Shown: positions 16,070 to 22,403 of the stretch, in pieces
Position numbering within the stretch: the first letter of the stretch is position 1
Layout: every line of letters begins with the position of its first letter
Source of the DNA: Peptococcaceae bacterium UBA5356
GTDB taxonomy: Bacteria > Bacillota > Peptococcia > DRI-13 > DTU073
Reading direction: 5' to 3'
DNA length: 22,501 nucleotides
Assembly: GCA_002407935.1 (NCBI GenBank)
Contig: DHPU01000062.1
Span: forward strand, 1 to 22,501
The notes under the pieces: model-generated
Seen by the model: the letters and a program-made list of their open reading frames with translations, nothing else
Database searches by the model: none
Told to the model about the DNA's origin: nothing
Made by a program: the position numbers and the translations under genes

Positions 16070-16819
16070 ATGTTACCTTATCTGCTGACCATGATTATTG
16101 CGGGAGGAATGATTAAAGAAAATTGGCGGAGAAAAGCAGTTCCGGCAGTTGCGGGAATTATTTTTCCGCTAATTCTTAGTATAATGATGCTTCCTTATCT
16201 CGGGAGGCCAGAGGGAAGCTTAGTTCTGGTATATCTTTTGGCAATTCAAGGTGCTGCCTTCTTAGGTTTGCTTGATGATGTCTTGGGAACAGCCTATCCC
16301 AGAGGTTTAGTAAACCATTTTCGTTATTTTATCAGGCAAAAGAAATTGAGTACAGGAATGCTGAAAGCAGTAGGAATCAGTTTTTTGGCTCTTTGGGTAG
16401 TCCTCTTGACAGGTAATAGGGGGATAGACTTCATTCTCAACTGGCTGTTGCTTGTTTTGGCGGTTAATATGATTAATCTGCTTGACTTACGACCGGGCCG
16501 GGCCCTGAAAGGAACTGTTTTCCTATTTATTTTACCTGGTGTTTTACAGGTACCTGGTAGTGGCTTATTATTCTCTTGCCTAGGCATAATTTGTGCTTAT
16601 GCTCCCTATGATCTGAAAGGACAGGTGATGCTTGGTGATACAGGAGCTAATGTTTTAGGAATGATCGGTGGCTTGCTGCTACTGGAAACACCTTGGTTAG
16701 CCAAGTTTATTTTTCTGCTACTTTTTGTTTTTCTTCATCTGGTTGCCGAAAAATACTCTTTAACAAAGCTAATTGAAAAATCCTCTTTTTTGCGGAAAAT
16801 AGATCAATGGGGTGTATAA
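16070..16819 (+). CDS. MraY/WecA-like (GT4) membrane glycosyltransferase
   Basis: This hydrophobic 249-residue protein, with about seven membrane segments, belongs to the polyprenyl-phosphate sugar-1-phosphate transferase superfamily. Catalytic and metal-binding signatures are kept: GLLDDVLG (66-73, with D69 and D70), NMINLLDL (133-140) and GDTGANVLG (189-197, D190). The sugar is unknown. The usual DGxxG part of the third motif is replaced by DLRPGRALKG. The ATG at 16070 lacks a ribosome binding site and omits the first membrane segment of the family. Open frame continues 18 codons upstream to an ATA at 16016 that has GGGAGGT (16002-16008) at good spacing, so the true N-terminus may be there. 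Confidence 0.85.
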   Translation: MLPYLLTMIIAGGMIKENWRRKAVPAVAGIIFPLILSIMMLPYLGRPEGSLVLVYLLAIQGAAFLGLLDDVLGTAYPRGLVNHFRYFIRQKKLSTGMLKAVGISFLALWVVLLTGNRGIDFILNWLLLVLAVNMINLLDLRPGRALKGTVFLFILPGVLQVPGSGLLFSCLGIICAYAPYDLKGQVMLGDTGANVLGMIGGLLLLETPWLAKFIFLLLFVFLHLVAEKYSLTKLIEKSSFLRKIDQWGV

Positions 16820-16820
16820 T

Positions 16821-17894
16821 ATGATTAATAGAGCGATGGGTATTGTTACTAAGGTTATTTTCCTTAGCCCGCAGCTAGAAAAAGTTTGGGTATTAGTGGA
16901 GGGAGTTGAAAATCAAGCTTATGCCTTTCCGCAAGAAATTGGTGAGATAAAAATGGGGGAAACGGTAATCCTTAATACAACAGCCGTTGATTTAGCTTTA
17001 GGGAGCGGGAATTATCATTTTGTGATGGGCCGTTGTCCTACTGAGATGAAAAAAGACCGGCAGGCAGGACATATTATGAAGCTTCGCTATACTCCCTTTC
17101 AATTGAAAGTATGTGCGGTAGAAGAAGAAGCTAGTCCATTCCATGAGCAATTGAGAAAAGCGGTAGGGCTGGCAGGGGTTCCCGTCATTAGCGGTTCCTT
17201 GCACAGTATGCTGATCCCTTGTGTTTGTGGATTGAAGGCAATTAAAGCAACCCTAAGGATTGCTTATGTAATGACCGATGGGGGAGCTTTGCCGCTGGCT
17301 TTGAGTCGAGCGGTACGAAAGCTGAAAAAAGCGGATTTTCTTTGTGGAACCGTTACCGTTGGACATGCTTATGGCGGGGATCTGGAGGCTGTAAATCTTT
17401 ACAGTGGTTTACTGGCAGCGAAAGAAGTATTGCAGGCGGAGGTAATAATTGTGTTAATGGGACCCGGGGTAGTTGGTACGAATACAAGGTGGGGAACAAC
17501 AGCACTGGAGGTTGGTCAGATTATTAATGCAATTTATGCTTTAGGAGGAAAGTCATACACCATTCCGCGTCTTAGTTTTTCGGAGCCAAGAGAACGGCAC
17601 CGGGGCATTAGTCATCACACAATTACCGCTTTAAATCAGGTATCACTTGCCGCTACTCGGCTTGTTCTGCCTGAACTTAGCCAGGAAAAAAAAGAATACC
17701 TCCTGAATCAACTGGAAAGGCTTAATCCTGAGAAATATCAGTTGATTTGGGGGCGGGGACAGCAAGGTATTCAGTTAGCCGGAAAAAGGGGATTTCAGCT
17801 TGACCATATGGGAAGAAATTATGAGGAAGATCCCGCCTTTTTTCTGGCCGCTTCAGCTGTCGGGGAAGTGATCGCCCGGGAAATTCAAGGTTAA
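16821..17894 (+). CDS. DUF3866 family protein
   Basis: The 357-residue protein matches what I know of the DUF3866 family, found in spore formers and actinobacteria; its function is not known. The central segment is highly patterned: TDGGALPLALSRAV, GTVTVGHAYGGDLEAVN, then GPGVVGTNTRWGTTALEVG (about 217-235) and SFSEPRERHRGISHHTITAL. These Gly/Ser/Arg-rich loops suggest an enzyme or nucleotide-binding fold. No signal or membrane segment is visible. I chose ATG 16821, one base after the upstream stop, because GGGGTG (16809-16814) is 6 bases away; the in-frame GTG at 16812 overlaps that site. It ends the envelope module, and its 3' end overlaps the minus-strand MciZ-like ORF by 42 bases. Confidence 0.82.
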   Translation: MINRAMGIVTKVIFLSPQLEKVWVLVEGVENQAYAFPQEIGEIKMGETVILNTTAVDLALGSGNYHFVMGRCPTEMKKDRQAGHIMKLRYTPFQLKVCAVEEEASPFHEQLRKAVGLAGVPVISGSLHSMLIPCVCGLKAIKATLRIAYVMTDGGALPLALSRAVRKLKKADFLCGTVTVGHAYGGDLEAVNLYSGLLAAKEVLQAEVIIVLMGPGVVGTNTRWGTTALEVGQIINAIYALGGKSYTIPRLSFSEPRERHRGISHHTITALNQVSLAATRLVLPELSQEKKEYLLNQLERLNPEKYQLIWGRGQQGIQLAGKRGFQLDHMGRNYEEDPAFFLAASAVGEVIAREIQG

Positions 17895-17996
17895 AAAATC
17901 TTGGACATAATAAGAACCTTTTCGCAGTTCCTTAATTTGTTGTAAAATATCCTGGGGCTTACCAAACAACCAGAAGCTTTGAGGGGTAATAATCAT
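17853..17996 (-). CDS. Candidate MciZ-like FtsZ inhibitor (small protein)
   Basis: This is a 47-residue minus-strand ORF. ATG 17996-17994 is preceded by AAAGGAG (18013-18007) at 10 bases. The core reads LFGKPQDILQQIKELRKG, then SYYVQDFL. Recalled from memory, B. subtilis MciZ (40 residues) has LVGKAWEIRAKLKEYGR and QYVKDWI in the same order and spacing, so the GK, the I/L-K-E helix and the YV-D strand line up. MciZ binds FtsZ and blocks Z-ring formation in the mother cell during sporulation. I recall mciZ lying beside nudF in B. subtilis, as here. A sigma-E-like promoter lies upstream (18074-18102). The last residues overlap the DUF3866 gene in antisense. Similarity is modest and the protein short, so this remains a candidate. 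Confidence 0.65.
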   Translation of the reverse strand: MIITPQSFWLFGKPQDILQQIKELRKGSYYVQDFLTLNFPGDHFPDS

Positions 17997-18073
17997 TTCT
18001 GAAGCACTCCTTTAGCTTACTAAGTTTAAGGGAGGGATTTTAGAGTACTTATCTTCGTAGTATTGGTAGTCTT

Positions 18074-18102
18074 AGTATATGTTTTGTATATCTTAAATAT
18101 GA
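18074..18102 (-). promoter_or_regulatory. Sigma-E-like promoter for the MciZ-like ORF
   Basis: On the minus strand, TCATATT (18102-18096) matches the sigma-E -35 consensus KMATATT fully. CATATACT (18081-18074) matches CATACAnT at 7 of 8 positions. The spacer is 14 bases. Transcription would start near 18067, leaving a leader of about 70 bases before the ATG. The surrounding DNA is AT-rich, so a chance match is possible. Confidence 0.6.
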
Positions 18103-18117
18103 TAAGGAGGGTGTAAA

Positions 18118-18690
18118 ATGGAGGAGAGGTTTAACAAAAGATTGATAGAGAAAAAAGGCAGATTCCTGCATTTTTGCGTGGATGAAGTCACCCTATCTAA
18201 TGGGCATATTTCAACGAGGGAGATGGTTTTTCATCCCGGTGCGGTGGCTATTTTGGCGGTCACTCCTGCTAGCGAAATTATTCTCGTTAGACAGTATCGT
18301 TATCCTGTGAAAGAAGTACTTTATGAAATTCCGGCGGGGAAATTGGAACAAGGAGAAGAGCCCGCTTCTTCAGCCGTAAGAGAGCTGGAAGAAGAGACCG
18401 GTTTTTCGGCCCGCAAATGGGAAAAGTTAGGAGTTTTTTATACTGCTCCCGGTTTCAGTAATGAAACAATGCATCTTTTTGAGGCTACAGATTTAGCAGA
18501 AAAAGAAGCTCATCCTGATCCCGATGAGATTATTACTTATAAGAAAGTCCCTCTTGCCCAAGTCTTTAAAATGATTGAAACAGGCGAAATAAAAGATGGC
18601 AAAACAATTTTAGCGATTTTGTGGCTGGCGAAAAAGCTAACGAAAAAGCTAACGGAGAGAAAGCTAGTTGAAAAAAATGAAGATGATTAA
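18118..18690 (+). CDS. nudF: NUDIX hydrolase, ADP-ribose pyrophosphatase type
   Basis: This 190-residue NUDIX enzyme probably hydrolyses ADP-ribose to AMP and ribose 5-phosphate. The Nudix box is complete at 74-96 (G74, E80, then REL-EE-TGF with R88, E89, E92, E93, G95). It is preceded by LVRQYRYPVKEVLYEIPAG (57-74) and followed by the FYTAPGFSNE loop (108-116), both typical of the ADP-ribose pyrophosphatase subgroup. The ATG at 18118 has AAGGAGGG (18104-18111) 6 bases away. The C-terminus ends in a Lys-rich tail that includes a 12-base tandem duplication (18630-18653) encoding a repeated KKLT. The next gene overlaps by 23 bases. Confidence 0.93.
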   Translation: MEERFNKRLIEKKGRFLHFCVDEVTLSNGHISTREMVFHPGAVAILAVTPASEIILVRQYRYPVKEVLYEIPAGKLEQGEEPASSAVRELEEETGFSARKWEKLGVFYTAPGFSNETMHLFEATDLAEKEAHPDPDEIITYKKVPLAQVFKMIETGEIKDGKTILAILWLAKKLTKKLTERKLVEKNEDD

Positions 18691-19927
18691 AAAAACAACT
18701 AAGACATCTTTTCTGGATTTACATGTGCATATTGGGCGAGATGGTGAGGATAAAGCAGTAAAAATAACGGCAAGTCCTCAGCTCACGTTGCCGAATATCC
18801 TAAGGGAATGTCTAGAGAGAAAAGGCCTTGATATTGTGGGGATCGTTGATTGTGGGACGTATGGGGTTCTACAGGATCTGAAAAAGCTATTGGCTGCCGG
18901 TGAGCTGATTGAGTTGGATAAAGGTGGTTGGCGTTATCAAGAAAAGCTTACTCTTTTTGCCGGTGCCGAGTTAGAAACAGTGGAACCGAATGGCGGCAGG
19001 GCTCATTGTCTTTGCTACTTTCCCAGTTTGGCCAGACTGGAGGATTTTGCCGGATTTATCTGGCAAAAGGTCAAAAATAACCGTTTAAGCAGTCAAGTAT
19101 GTTATCTTTCCGCTTTGCAGCTTTTTACGGAGGTGAAAAAAAGGGAGGGGTTATTTATCCCCGCACATATTTTTACGCCTTATAAAAGTATCTATGGTAA
19201 TTGTGCCTCTAATTTGGTAGCGCTCTTTGGCGAAGCAGCGGAAGAAATTACGGCAGTTGAACTAGGGCTATCAGCCGATCAGCAAATGGCTTTGCAAATT
19301 CCGGAATTAGAGCAACGGCTTTTTTTAGCTAATTCGGATGCCCATTCCTTGGATAAAATCGGGCGGGAATATAATGAAGTAATGATGGAAACACCCTGTT
19401 TTGAAGATTTGGTAAGTTTATTAACCGGCCGCCGAGGCAAGATTATCGCTAATTATGGTCTTGATCCACAGTTAGGTAAATATCATCGTAGTTATTGTAA
19501 TAAATGTAAACAATCGATGTTGGAAATTCCACCGGTATTTTTTTGCCCTTCTTGCGGGGAAAAGGATGATTTTGTGGTAGGTGTGCTGGATAAAATTAGA
19601 AGTATAGCCGAACTTCAACAGGGTAAAGGTAAACATAGCAAGAGACAAGCAAATGATGGTGTATCTTGGCAGGATAAAGCCCCGCAGGGTAAATATTGTT
19701 ACCAGATTCCTTTAAATTTTATTCCCGGTCTGGGGCAAAAAACGAAGGAAAAACTTTTAAAGCGTTTTGGAACAGAAATGAATATTTTGCACAAAGCCGC
19801 GGAAAAAGAAATACGGGAAATTGCGGGCGAAAAATTAGCCGCTTTAATTATAAAAGGTCGCAGGGGAGAACTGAAAATGACCCCGGGAGCCGGAGGAATT
19901 TATGGAAAGATTGAAGATAGCCTATAA
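18668..19927 (+). CDS. Endonuclease Q family PHP-domain protein
   Basis: This 419-residue protein has the domain order of endonuclease Q. First comes a PHP metallo-phosphoesterase domain: HVHIG (19-23), E101, H113, H167 in PAHIFTPYKS, and NSDAHS (222-227). Then a zinc finger CNKC...CPSC (C277, C280, C293, C296), and a C-terminal helix-hairpin-helix region starting IPGLGQKTKEKLLKRF (352-367), closing with GAGGIYGKI. EndoQ enzymes, known from archaea and some bacilli, cut DNA 5' to deaminated bases and abasic sites. The start is a TTG at 18668 with GGAG (18654-18657) at 10 bases. The overlap with nudF suggests coupling. Activity is inferred from architecture. Confidence 0.85.
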   Translation: MKKMKMIKKTTKTSFLDLHVHIGRDGEDKAVKITASPQLTLPNILRECLERKGLDIVGIVDCGTYGVLQDLKKLLAAGELIELDKGGWRYQEKLTLFAGAELETVEPNGGRAHCLCYFPSLARLEDFAGFIWQKVKNNRLSSQVCYLSALQLFTEVKKREGLFIPAHIFTPYKSIYGNCASNLVALFGEAAEEITAVELGLSADQQMALQIPELEQRLFLANSDAHSLDKIGREYNEVMMETPCFEDLVSLLTGRRGKIIANYGLDPQLGKYHRSYCNKCKQSMLEIPPVFFCPSCGEKDDFVVGVLDKIRSIAELQQGKGKHSKRQANDGVSWQDKAPQGKYCYQIPLNFIPGLGQKTKEKLLKRFGTEMNILHKAAEKEIREIAGEKLAALIIKGRRGELKMTPGAGGIYGKIEDSL

Positions 19928-20552
19928 TTTATCGGGAGCGGTAGCTGCTGTTCAAGAAGGGCGGTTTATTGTTCTTGTTGATGTGATTGATATGTCAACT
20001 ACTCTTGAAACTGTAAGGGAGGCTGGAGCTTGTGGCTTTTGGGGTGCTGCTCCCTCTGGAAAAGAGTTACCTTATGTAAATCCCTATCTCATTGGTCGGG
20101 CCGCAGCAAGGGAAGCAAAACAAAAAGCAGCTAAGCTCATTGTGATTGCCGAACCAAGAGGCGTTTCCAATGAGGAAAGGGAAAAAAATGCGGCTGCAGT
20201 GTTAGCGGGATTTAAAGCGGAAGAGATGACGACAGAAAAAATACTGCCTAATTTAGGGGCGGAAACGGCTCGGTTAATTGATTGGCGGAATAAAATAGCT
20301 GTAGCAGTTACTGCGGCAGGAGGCGTAATTTTTGATGCGGTCTTTCAGTTAGGGGGTTCTCTTACCACCGCAACTGTAGCAAGGACAATAAAGATGAAAG
20401 GAGCTGAACCGTCGCTACAGGGAATTAAAAGAGCTTTTTTTATGGCAGGTACTACCCCGATTACTTTAGTCGCGGCTAGCAGTAATGCCATGGAGGATGT
20501 CTTAGCTGTTCATTATTTGGCCCAACTTATGATTAGTGGTGCAATCAATTAA
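19902..20552 (+). CDS. ComB-like protein (2-phosphosulfolactate phosphatase family), function uncertain
   Basis: The 216-residue protein resembles the ComB family, named for the coenzyme M synthesis enzyme 2-phosphosulfolactate phosphatase. The recognisable part is VLVDVIDMSTTLETVREAGA (24-43), which parallels the family's DVxRASTT segment, plus later SNEEREKNA. In this copy the usual Arg of that motif appears as Asp (DVIDMSTT), so the classical reaction is doubtful. No other coenzyme M gene is visible. The ATG at 19902 follows GGAGG (19892-19896) and lies 26 bases inside the EndoQ-like gene, so the two are probably translated together. A phosphatase or other role beside DNA or nucleotide repair is possible but unproven. 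Confidence 0.65.
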   Translation: MERLKIAYNLSGAVAAVQEGRFIVLVDVIDMSTTLETVREAGACGFWGAAPSGKELPYVNPYLIGRAAAREAKQKAAKLIVIAEPRGVSNEEREKNAAAVLAGFKAEEMTTEKILPNLGAETARLIDWRNKIAVAVTAAGGVIFDAVFQLGGSLTTATVARTIKMKGAEPSLQGIKRAFFMAGTTPITLVAASSNAMEDVLAVHYLAQLMISGAIN

Positions 20553-20565
20553 TTCCTTTTTATGG

Positions 20566-20594
20566 TTATAATTATCGTTCCTTCCTCATAATTT
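20566..20594 (+). promoter_or_regulatory. Possible sigma-E promoter upstream of spoIIM
   Basis: TTATAAT (20566-20572) matches 5 of 7 positions of the sigma-E -35 KMATATT. CATAATTT (20587-20594) matches 6 of 8 of CATACAHT, with a 14-base spacer. spoIIM is sigma-E controlled in B. subtilis, which supports the call. The leader would be about 20 bases. Confidence 0.45.
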
Positions 20595-20621
20595 AGATAA
20601 GGAAAGAGGGAGGAGTTTGCA

Positions 20622-21233
20622 GTGGATAGATTAAAAATAAAAATCGCTCAACATCTTTATGCCAGCTGGTGGCTTTATCTGTTGGTGGGTTCGTGTTTTT
20701 TAGTGGGCTTATTATTTGGCTTTTGGGGAATGAATTCATTAGAAGAGAGTCAAACTTCTTCGTTGAAAAAATTATTTGAGGATGTCTTAATCCAGTATGG
20801 GGGAAACTTTAATTTTGCCGTTTCGGCTAGACAAGCTGTGCTTAAAAATATAGTTAACTTAGGTAAAATTTTTTTGTTAGGGCTAACTATCATTGGTTTA
20901 CCGCTGGTTTTAGTAATCATTTTTACCCGAGGCTTTATTTTGGGTTTTACCATTCAGTTTTTATGTCAGGAAAGTGCCTGGCGCGGAGGTGTGTTAGCCT
21001 TATCGGCTTTATTGCCTCCCAATCTGCTGTCCTTACCGGCATATTTATTAGGAGCCGTAACGGCAATTAACTTTTCACTTCAGTTAATCCGTGGTCAAAA
21101 TCAAAGGAATCTTAAAATATCGCAATGTTTTTTGGAGTATTTATTAGTGATGACAGGACTTGCTGTTTTGATGTTAGGTTCTGCTTTGATTGAAGGATAT
21201 TTCTCACCGGTAATGATAAAACTTTTGTTGTAA
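20622..21233 (+). CDS. spoIIM: Stage II sporulation protein M
   Basis: SpoIIM is a mother-cell membrane protein that works with SpoIID and SpoIIP to remodel septal peptidoglycan during forespore engulfment. The 203-residue product is close to the usual length and has about five membrane segments (starting at about 17-37, 81-104 and 108-133, with two near the C-terminus). The family segment LALSALLPPNLLSLPAYLLGA lies around residues 124-144. The start is a GTG at 20622 after GGGAGGAG (20608-20615). It appears to be transcribed alone; the genes around it are not other engulfment genes. Confidence 0.9.
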   Translation: MDRLKIKIAQHLYASWWLYLLVGSCFLVGLLFGFWGMNSLEESQTSSLKKLFEDVLIQYGGNFNFAVSARQAVLKNIVNLGKIFLLGLTIIGLPLVLVIIFTRGFILGFTIQFLCQESAWRGGVLALSALLPPNLLSLPAYLLGAVTAINFSLQLIRGQNQRNLKISQCFLEYLLVMTGLAVLMLGSALIEGYFSPVMIKLLL

Positions 21234-21243
21234 TGATACTCGA

Positions 21244-21273
21244 TTGTATGATTTTTATTATTTTGTTTATAAT
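21244..21273 (+). promoter_or_regulatory. Possible sigma-A promoter framed by an inverted repeat
   Basis: A perfect -10 TATAAT (21268-21273) has a poor -35 TTGTAT (21244-21249) at 18 bases. TTGTAT and ATACAA (21272-21277) form an inverted repeat bracketing the promoter. It would drive the 110-residue gene starting at 21325. Confidence 0.4.
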
Positions 21274-21324
21274 ACAAAATGAAAAGTGAGCAGACCTAAC
21301 TTATAAAAGTGATGAGGTGATTTT

Positions 21325-21657
21325 TTGGACAAGCAAGATCACGATTTTGTTCCAACGGAAATGGGTTCGGCACGTTTTGTTACTCCTGAGGGAGAAGGAA
21401 GTACTTATAAATATGAAAAAGGCCCTACGGCTTATCAGCAGGGATTCCCCGGACCGCCTTGGGGGATAGAGCCAAGTATGCATTTTCTTTGTAATGAAGT
21501 GGGGATTGATTATCATCGGTTTATTGCCGCCTTGGCCGCTAATAAAAACGAAATGGAGATGGCACAGGAATTTGGTGTTAATGATCAGACGATCCGCGGT
21601 TTAAAGGATCATTTTTATAAGACGGAAAGTATCGCAGGAAATTACGGACAGGATTGA
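21325..21657 (+). CDS. Small protein of unknown function with a C-terminal HTH-like segment
   Basis: I do not recognise a named family. The 110-residue protein starts at a TTG (21325), 5 bases after GAGGTG (21314-21319). Its N-terminal half is Gly/Pro-rich and unusual: FVPTEMGSARFVTPEGEG, then QQGFPGPPWGIEPSM. The C-terminal half (about 55-105) is helical, and EMAQEFGVNDQTIRGLKDHF could form a helix-turn-helix. It has one cysteine and no signal or membrane segment. The patterned N-terminus suggests conservation rather than chance. It lies alone between spoIIM and a secreted-protein gene. A DNA-binding or adaptor role is only a guess from the HTH-like part. Confidence 0.72.
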   Translation: MDKQDHDFVPTEMGSARFVTPEGEGSTYKYEKGPTAYQQGFPGPPWGIEPSMHFLCNEVGIDYHRFIAALAANKNEMEMAQEFGVNDQTIRGLKDHFYKTESIAGNYGQD

Positions 21658-21684
21658 TAACCTTAATTTAACTTTTTATTTATA

Positions 21685-21693
21685 TGATATAAT
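21685..21693 (+). promoter_or_regulatory. Extended -10 promoter upstream of the secreted-protein gene
   Basis: TGATATAAT is a perfect TGn-extended -10. The nearest -35 candidate (TTTAAC, 21667-21672) is weak. The start point would be near 21700, about 33 bases before the ATG. Confidence 0.45.
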
Positions 21694-21732
21694 TAGATAA
21701 AAAGAAAGGGAGAATAAATTGGGAGGTTAACG

Positions 21733-22350
21733 ATGAAGCTAACTAGGAAAATGAAGGGATTTATAATAATTGTCATAATTATTTTTCTAGAGAGTAGTTC
21801 TTTAACTACTCTAGCGGCGATAGATCTCATTTCTCCAATTAGAAAATTTACCATATCATCTAAAAATAGTCCCAAAGACCCTGTCTCTAAATTTAAGAAA
21901 GAAAGTTCTTATAAAACAGTTTTACCTACTAATTTCAAGTGGAGTATTAATCATAAAAAAACTTATAAACTCTTTAATGCCAATGGCATTAGACATGGGG
22001 AATTATCATCATTTAATGCCGGTAGGATAGCTCCAAATCCTTCCCAAGCTTCTTTAATAAAGGATTTAACCGCCCGATACTCCAAAGGTTTATTTAAAAA
22101 AAGAAAAGTAATTTTAAAGTGGAATTATCAAGGAAAAACCGGAGTGAAATACTATAATATTTATCGTAGGTTGGAAAATAAGGAGTGGCAACAAATTGGT
22201 AAAATAGCAAGTAATAAAACTAAATATGAAGATGTGACAATTAATAAAGCAAAAAAAGGAACATATTTTTATCGTGTCTGTGCATTTTATAATAAAAATA
22301 ATAGTAACATGGAATTGTCTAATGCAGAAACCTCAATAAGTATTAAATAA
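21733..22350 (+). CDS. Secreted protein with fibronectin type III-like C-terminal domain
   Basis: The 205-residue protein has a classical signal peptide: Lys/Arg at 2-8, a hydrophobic core IIIVIIIFL, and a likely cleavage after LTTLAA near residue 29. The C-terminal 85 residues (VILKWNYQG, KYYNIYRRLENKEW, TYFYRVCAFY) match the strand pattern of a fibronectin type III domain. The middle is basic and low in recognisable motifs. About 30 of 205 residues are lysine, and the gene is visibly richer in A and T than its neighbours, which may mean a recent or fast-evolving gene. The ATG at 21733 follows GGGAGG (21721-21726). Function unknown; an extracellular or spore/cell-surface role is inferred from the signal peptide. 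Confidence 0.75.
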   Translation: MKLTRKMKGFIIIVIIIFLESSSLTTLAAIDLISPIRKFTISSKNSPKDPVSKFKKESSYKTVLPTNFKWSINHKKTYKLFNANGIRHGELSSFNAGRIAPNPSQASLIKDLTARYSKGLFKKRKVILKWNYQGKTGVKYYNIYRRLENKEWQQIGKIASNKTKYEDVTINKAKKGTYFYRVCAFYNKNNSNMELSNAETSISIK

Positions 22351-22364
22351 TTATTTTTTAAACG

Positions 22365-22403
22365 AAAGGCTATACTACTTGTTCAGGGGGTACGGCCTTT
22401 TTT
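22365..22403. terminator. Probable terminator between convergent genes
   Basis: AAAGGC (22365-22370) pairs with GCCTTT (22395-22400). A T-G wobble and three further pairs (TAC/GTA) follow after one mismatch, around a 14-base loop. Six Ts run from 22398 to 22403. On the minus strand the stem is followed by CGTTTAAAAAA, which is poorer. It overlaps the last codons of the minus-strand gene. Confidence 0.5.

Noticed and set aside
16324..16587. 87-codon minus-strand ORF inside the GT4 gene
   Set aside because: The + strand frame shows conserved membrane glycosyltransferase motifs. The antisense reading is basic and has no ribosome binding site.
18630..18653. 12-base tandem repeat in nudF
   Set aside because: Two copies only, in a Lys-rich tail after the catalytic domain. 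Likely a slippage duplication without regulatory meaning.
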